Source: Saccharicrinis sp050589685 (GTDB taxonomy: Bacteria; Bacteroidota; Bacteroidia; Bacteroidales; Marinilabiliaceae). From it: a stretch of DNA of 64,000 nucleotides. The notes under the pieces are model-generated. The model saw nothing but the letters and a program-made list of their open reading frames with translations, did not search any database and was not told the origin of the DNA. Of this stretch, positions 60,983-64,000 are shown piece after piece; position 1 is the first letter of the stretch; each line of letters starts with the position of its first letter. The translations under genes were made by a program, and so were the position numbers. The DNA is taken from NCBI RefSeq assembly GCF_050589685.1, contig NZ_JBNGOS010000005.1:166461-230460 (forward strand), read 5' to 3'.

Positions 60983-62290
60983 ATGAGGTATCAAACTTAC
61001 GCATTGCATAATTTTAGGAAGATTCCGCAAATTGAAAGATTGTCGGAAGAAGATTTGTTGAATATTGAGGTCGTTGGAAATGTTCTTCCGTTTAAAACGA
61101 ACAACTATGTAGTTGATGAGTTAATAGACTGGGATAATTTTCGTGAAGACCCCATGTTTATCTTGAATTTTCCACAGAAAGATATGCTGTTCCGCGAAGA
61201 TTTTAATCGTATGGCCGAACTAATTCTTTCTGGTGCCGACAAAGATGTTATTAGAAGGGAAGCTAATATTATACGGGAAAAACTTAATCCTCATCCGGCA
61301 GGTCAGTTGGAATACAATGTACCTGAATTAAAAGGGGAAAAATTAAATGGAGTACAACATAAGTACAGAGAGACGATGTTGTTTTTTCCATCACAAGGGC
61401 AAACTTGCCATGCCTATTGTACTTTCTGCTTTAGGTGGCCGCAGTTTACCAACATGGATAGTGAGCTTAAGTTTTCGATGAAAGAAGCCGATTCTATAGT
61501 TGGATACCTCAAAGAACATACGGAAATTACAGATCTGCTGATTACCGGAGGTGACCCAATGGTAATGAAAGCCAAAACATTTGACACCTATATATCCAAA
61601 ATAATAGAGGCAAACATAGAGCATCTAAAAACCATCAGAATTGGTTCCAAATCGCTGAGTTTTTGGCCCTATCGTTTTTTAACGGACGCTGATGCGGATG
61701 AAATGCTGTCTATTTTTAAACGTATCACAAAGGCAGGCAAGTCGCTTTCGTTCATGGCGCACTTCAACCACCCACAGGAGCTTAGTACGGATGCGGTTAA
61801 ACAAGCTATTCGAAGAATTAGAAGCACAGGGGCAATCATCAGAACACAATCGCCGGTTCTCAATCATATTAATGCAAGCAGCACCATTTGGGCTGATATG
61901 TGGCGCAAACAAGTTGAATTAGGAATGGTGCCGTATTACATGTTTATTGCGCGTGACACAGGTGCACAGGATTATTTTGGAATTCCTGTTGTGAGAGCGT
62001 GGAAGATTTTTCAGAAAGCCTATACCCAAGTGAGCGGGATAGCCCGTACAGTCAGAGGGCCAAGTATGTCCTGTACGCCCGGAAAAATAAGAGTGATTGG
62101 CGTAACTGAAATTAAGGGTGAGAAAATTATCGCGCTTGAGTTTATTCAAGGACGTAACAGCGATTGGGCAGCCCGCCCATTTTTTGCCAAGTACGATTGC
62201 CAAGCACAATGGATAGATGATTTGTATCCTGCCTTTGGAGGAGGTGACTTTTTCTATGAAGAAGAACTCGCCGAAATGCTTTTAAAATAA
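60983..62290 (+). CDS. KamA-family radical SAM protein (lysine 2,3-aminomutase-like)
   Basis: A 435-residue radical SAM enzyme. The cluster motif is CHAYCTFC (Cys142, Cys146, Cys149), and the SAM-binding region LLITGGDPMV (about 190) fits. Upstream HPAGQLEYNVPELKGEKLNGVQHKYRETMLFF is the typical KamA entry. In lysine 2,3-aminomutase, a GGGK lysine holds PLP and nearby Asp residues bind lysine; here the corresponding place reads SMSCTPGKIRV (about 361-371), so Lys may still bind PLP, but the substrate pocket differs. I would not call it a lysine enzyme. It is preceded by a 388-bp leader and followed by a PAP2 gene after 107 bp. Confidence 0.85.
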   Translation: MRYQTYALHNFRKIPQIERLSEEDLLNIEVVGNVLPFKTNNYVVDELIDWDNFREDPMFILNFPQKDMLFREDFNRMAELILSGADKDVIRREANIIREKLNPHPAGQLEYNVPELKGEKLNGVQHKYRETMLFFPSQGQTCHAYCTFCFRWPQFTNMDSELKFSMKEADSIVGYLKEHTEITDLLITGGDPMVMKAKTFDTYISKIIEANIEHLKTIRIGSKSLSFWPYRFLTDADADEMLSIFKRITKAGKSLSFMAHFNHPQELSTDAVKQAIRRIRSTGAIIRTQSPVLNHINASSTIWADMWRKQVELGMVPYYMFIARDTGAQDYFGIPVVRAWKIFQKAYTQVSGIARTVRGPSMSCTPGKIRVIGVTEIKGEKIIALEFIQGRNSDWAARPFFAKYDCQAQWIDDLYPAFGGGDFFYEEELAEMLLK

Positions 62291-62353
62291 CAATTTGTTT
62301 AGGTTTATTACATAATTAATTAGTTATCATGTTATCTTGGTGAATTATCTTTC

Positions 62354-62361
62354 TATGTTTG
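62354..62361 (+). promoter_or_regulatory. Putative -7 box for the PAP2 gene
   Basis: TATGTTTG (exact TAnnTTTG), 36 bp before the ATG at 62398. A TTG lies 14 nt upstream, too close for a normal -33. Confidence 0.35.
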
Positions 62362-62397
62362 AGATAATGTGCATGTAAGATAAATTATCAGGTAAAA

Positions 62398-63078
62398 ATG
62401 AAAAATCATATTCCTATATCCTCTAAAGTTTTTATTGTTTGTTGTCTCGTTTTTGCGCTGGTTGGAGGTGCATGCTTATTCCTATTTTCCAAAGGGGAAC
62501 TACTGTTGCATTTAAATAGTTTAGCTTCGGAACCTTGGGATGGTTTCTTTCAACTTTATACGCATTTGGGACTTGGAGGATTACTAGGCATTCTCTCGGT
62601 TGTATTTCTGTTTATCCGATATTATTATTCCATTTTGTTTGCCTCGGCACTCGTCTGTGCCGGAATTTTTACGTTTTTATTAAAGCAGGTAATATTTAAC
62701 GGAATGCCTCGTCCGGCTTCTTATCTGGGGACGGAAGCATTTTATCATGTAATCGAAGGATTTAAATATCATCACTCCGGTTCGTTCCCTTCCGGGCATA
62801 CCATGACGGCTTTTGCTGGGGCATTTGCTTTCAGCATTGTTTTAAAAAAAGGATACTGGGGGGTTGTAACTTTTTTTATAGCTTTATTGGTAGGGGTTTC
62901 CAGGGTGTACCTGTGTCAACACTTTTTTATGGATATATTTGTGGGGGCACTTATCGGAACAGCTTATACCTATTTACTTCATTATTTTTTAGGTTACCGA
63001 TTAAACTGGGCCTATAAACCTAAATTAAATAGTAATCTGCCTTCGTATTTTAAACAAAGAAAGTTAAAGCTAGGTTAA
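62398..63078 (+). CDS. PAP2-type membrane phosphatase
   Basis: A 226-residue membrane phosphatase of the PAP2 (type 2 phosphatidic acid phosphatase) superfamily with six helices. All three active-site motifs are complete: Lys96 to Arg105-Pro106 (KQVIFNGMPRP), PSGH (131-134) and SR-x5-H-x3-D (Ser168, Arg169, His175, Asp179). Candidates are undecaprenyl diphosphate, phosphatidylglycerophosphate or lipid A phosphate; sequence cannot decide. It ends 66 bp before a flippase-like gene, so a lipid substrate is likely. Confidence 0.92.
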   Translation: MKNHIPISSKVFIVCCLVFALVGGACLFLFSKGELLLHLNSLASEPWDGFFQLYTHLGLGGLLGILSVVFLFIRYYYSILFASALVCAGIFTFLLKQVIFNGMPRPASYLGTEAFYHVIEGFKYHHSGSFPSGHTMTAFAGAFAFSIVLKKGYWGVVTFFIALLVGVSRVYLCQHFFMDIFVGALIGTAYTYLLHYFLGYRLNWAYKPKLNSNLPSYFKQRKLKLG

Positions 63079-63144
63079 TAAACTGTTATTGTTGCAAATA
63101 TGCATTACTTTGTAACTTCAAATTATATCTAAAATTTTCGGATT

Positions 63145-64000
63145 TTGTCGTTCTTAAAAAAGCATTCCAAGGCAATAAAACTGATTGCCAAAATAGTGTT
63201 ATCAATTACTGCATTGTATTATGTTTTTTCAAAAGTTGATATTGAACAGACGTTTGGGGCCATCAAAGGAATTAATGTCTGGTTTTTAATATTATCCATA
63301 TTGGTGTATGGGCTATCTCAAATAGTTTCGGCATTTAGGCTCAATATATTTTACAAATACGTACCGGTTAAAATAGGTTCATTGGTAAATTTAAAACTAT
63401 ACTGGCTGGGTATGTTTTATAATTTGTTTCTACCTGGAGGCGTTGGCGGAGATGGATATAAAGTTTTCTTAATTAACAGATATTATAAAACTTCGGTAAA
63501 GCGATTGATAGGAACTGTTTTGGCCGATAGGCTTAGTGGTTTATCGGTGATTTTAGTATTCCTGTGCGCTTTGGTTTATTTTATAGATTATGATTTAGGT
63601 AAAGCTGCCGTGCCCGAGGGCGGAATACAGATGATCCATGATTTGTTAAGATGGATTAATCCGTTCCTCAATTATTTTATCGTTTTTATTCCTTTTATTG
63701 CGCTGGGGTATTTTATTTATTTGCGGCTTTTTAGTCGCCATTTAACCGGGGCTACCTGGAAAGTTTTTTTGCTGTCGATTGTTATTCAGGGATTACAAAT
63801 GATTTCGGCCATTATTATTTTAAAGTCGATGGGTACCGAATTGACGGGGAGACAGGATGACTACTTGTTTTTGTTTTTGTTGTCCAGTATTATGTCTGCC
63901 ATTCCAATTTCGTTAGGTGGATTGGGATTGAGGGAGGTTACATTTATGTTTGGCTCACAATATTTGGGATTGGATCAGGACCATGCGGTGGCATTGAGCA
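63145..64000 (+). CDS. Lysylphosphatidylglycerol-synthase-like membrane protein, paralog 3 (3' end outside window)
   Basis: The frame opens after a TAA at 63130 and stays open to the window end; the first start codon is TTG 63145 (MSFLKKHSKAIKLIAKIVLS). Family signature: MFYNLFLPGGVGGDGYKVFL (about 91-110), then RLIGTVLADRLSGLSVI, and late PISLGGLGLREVTFMFG. At least six helices are visible. It is closer to the general flippase-like family pattern than the two paralogs at 17566 and 18549. It follows the PAP2 gene by 66 bp. The C-terminal end is missing. Confidence 0.85.
   Translation, partial: MSFLKKHSKAIKLIAKIVLSITALYYVFSKVDIEQTFGAIKGINVWFLILSILVYGLSQIVSAFRLNIFYKYVPVKIGSLVNLKLYWLGMFYNLFLPGGVGGDGYKVFLINRYYKTSVKRLIGTVLADRLSGLSVILVFLCALVYFIDYDLGKAAVPEGGIQMIHDLLRWINPFLNYFIVFIPFIALGYFIYLRLFSRHLTGATWKVFLLSIVIQGLQMISAIIILKSMGTELTGRQDDYLFLFLLSSIMSAIPISLGGLGLREVTFMFGSQYLGLDQDHAVALS

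Overview
The window looks like chromosome of a Bacteroidota bacterium, probably a marine or anaerobic member near Bacteroidales/Marinilabiliales. The evidence is a type IX secretion gene of the PorQ kind, DUF4369 thioredoxin-like lipoproteins, DUF5683 next to parB, a DUF4350/MoxR/DUF58 operon, repeated -7 boxes of the form TAnnTTTG, and almost no Shine-Dalgarno sequences. The order assignment is inference. I found no rRNA, tRNA, CRISPR array or intact insertion sequence.

Layout. 1-763: 3' end of a histidine kinase. 928-2799 (-): large beta-rich protein of unknown function. 3503-12613 (+): eight tandem genes forming what looks like a lipid or sterol processing module: alpha/beta hydrolase with Cys in the nucleophile position, acetoacetate-decarboxylase-like protein, three small membrane proteins, patatin, membrane-linked metallophosphoesterase, and a cholesterol-oxidase-like GMC oxidoreductase. 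The last four genes overlap. 12678-13463 (-): GNAT-YoaP fusion, followed by a decayed CapA remnant (13508-13777) that lies outside any annotated ORF. 14141-15037: lipoprotein. 15198-17373 (-): rsmA-mgtE. 17566-21972 (+): two LPG-synthase-like flippase paralogs, an HU-like/SPOR membrane protein and a GT2 glycosyltransferase. 22036-28874 (-): rmuC, a KAS III paralog, lpxH, two thioredoxin-fold lipoproteins lacking the CxxC, and an RDD protein. 28985-35167 (+): SpoIIM-like, membrane protein, DUF4129, DUF4350, MoxR, DUF58 operon. 35473-45847 (-): AAA ATPase, the parA-parB-DUF5683-mltD operon, heptose kinase, FAD oxidoreductase, priA. 46238-51554 (+): EamA transporter, YkgJ-type protein, porQ, cmk, ispH, pfkA. 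51696-52949 (-): FtsX/MacB permease. 53163-60594 (+): purH-mreB and mreC-mreD-mrdA-rodA. 60983-64000 (+): KamA-family radical SAM enzyme, PAP2 phosphatase and a third flippase paralog cut by the window edge.

How it fits together. Much of the window serves the cell envelope: rod-shape elongation (mreBCD, mrdA, rodA), peptidoglycan turnover (mltD, SPOR), LPS lipid A and heptose (lpxH, rfaE1), lipid flipping and phosphate removal (LPG-synthase-like, PAP2), and type IX secretion (porQ). The rest is core housekeeping. The least understood parts are the 3.5-12.6 kb lipid module, the 928-2799 protein, the MoxR/DUF58 membrane operon and the KamA-family enzyme. Non-coding structure includes several strong terminators, a 34-bp perfect palindrome (51580-51613), a 15-bp-stem hairpin abutting the lpxH stop (24870-24907) and a 15-bp tandem repeat upstream of the AAA ATPase.
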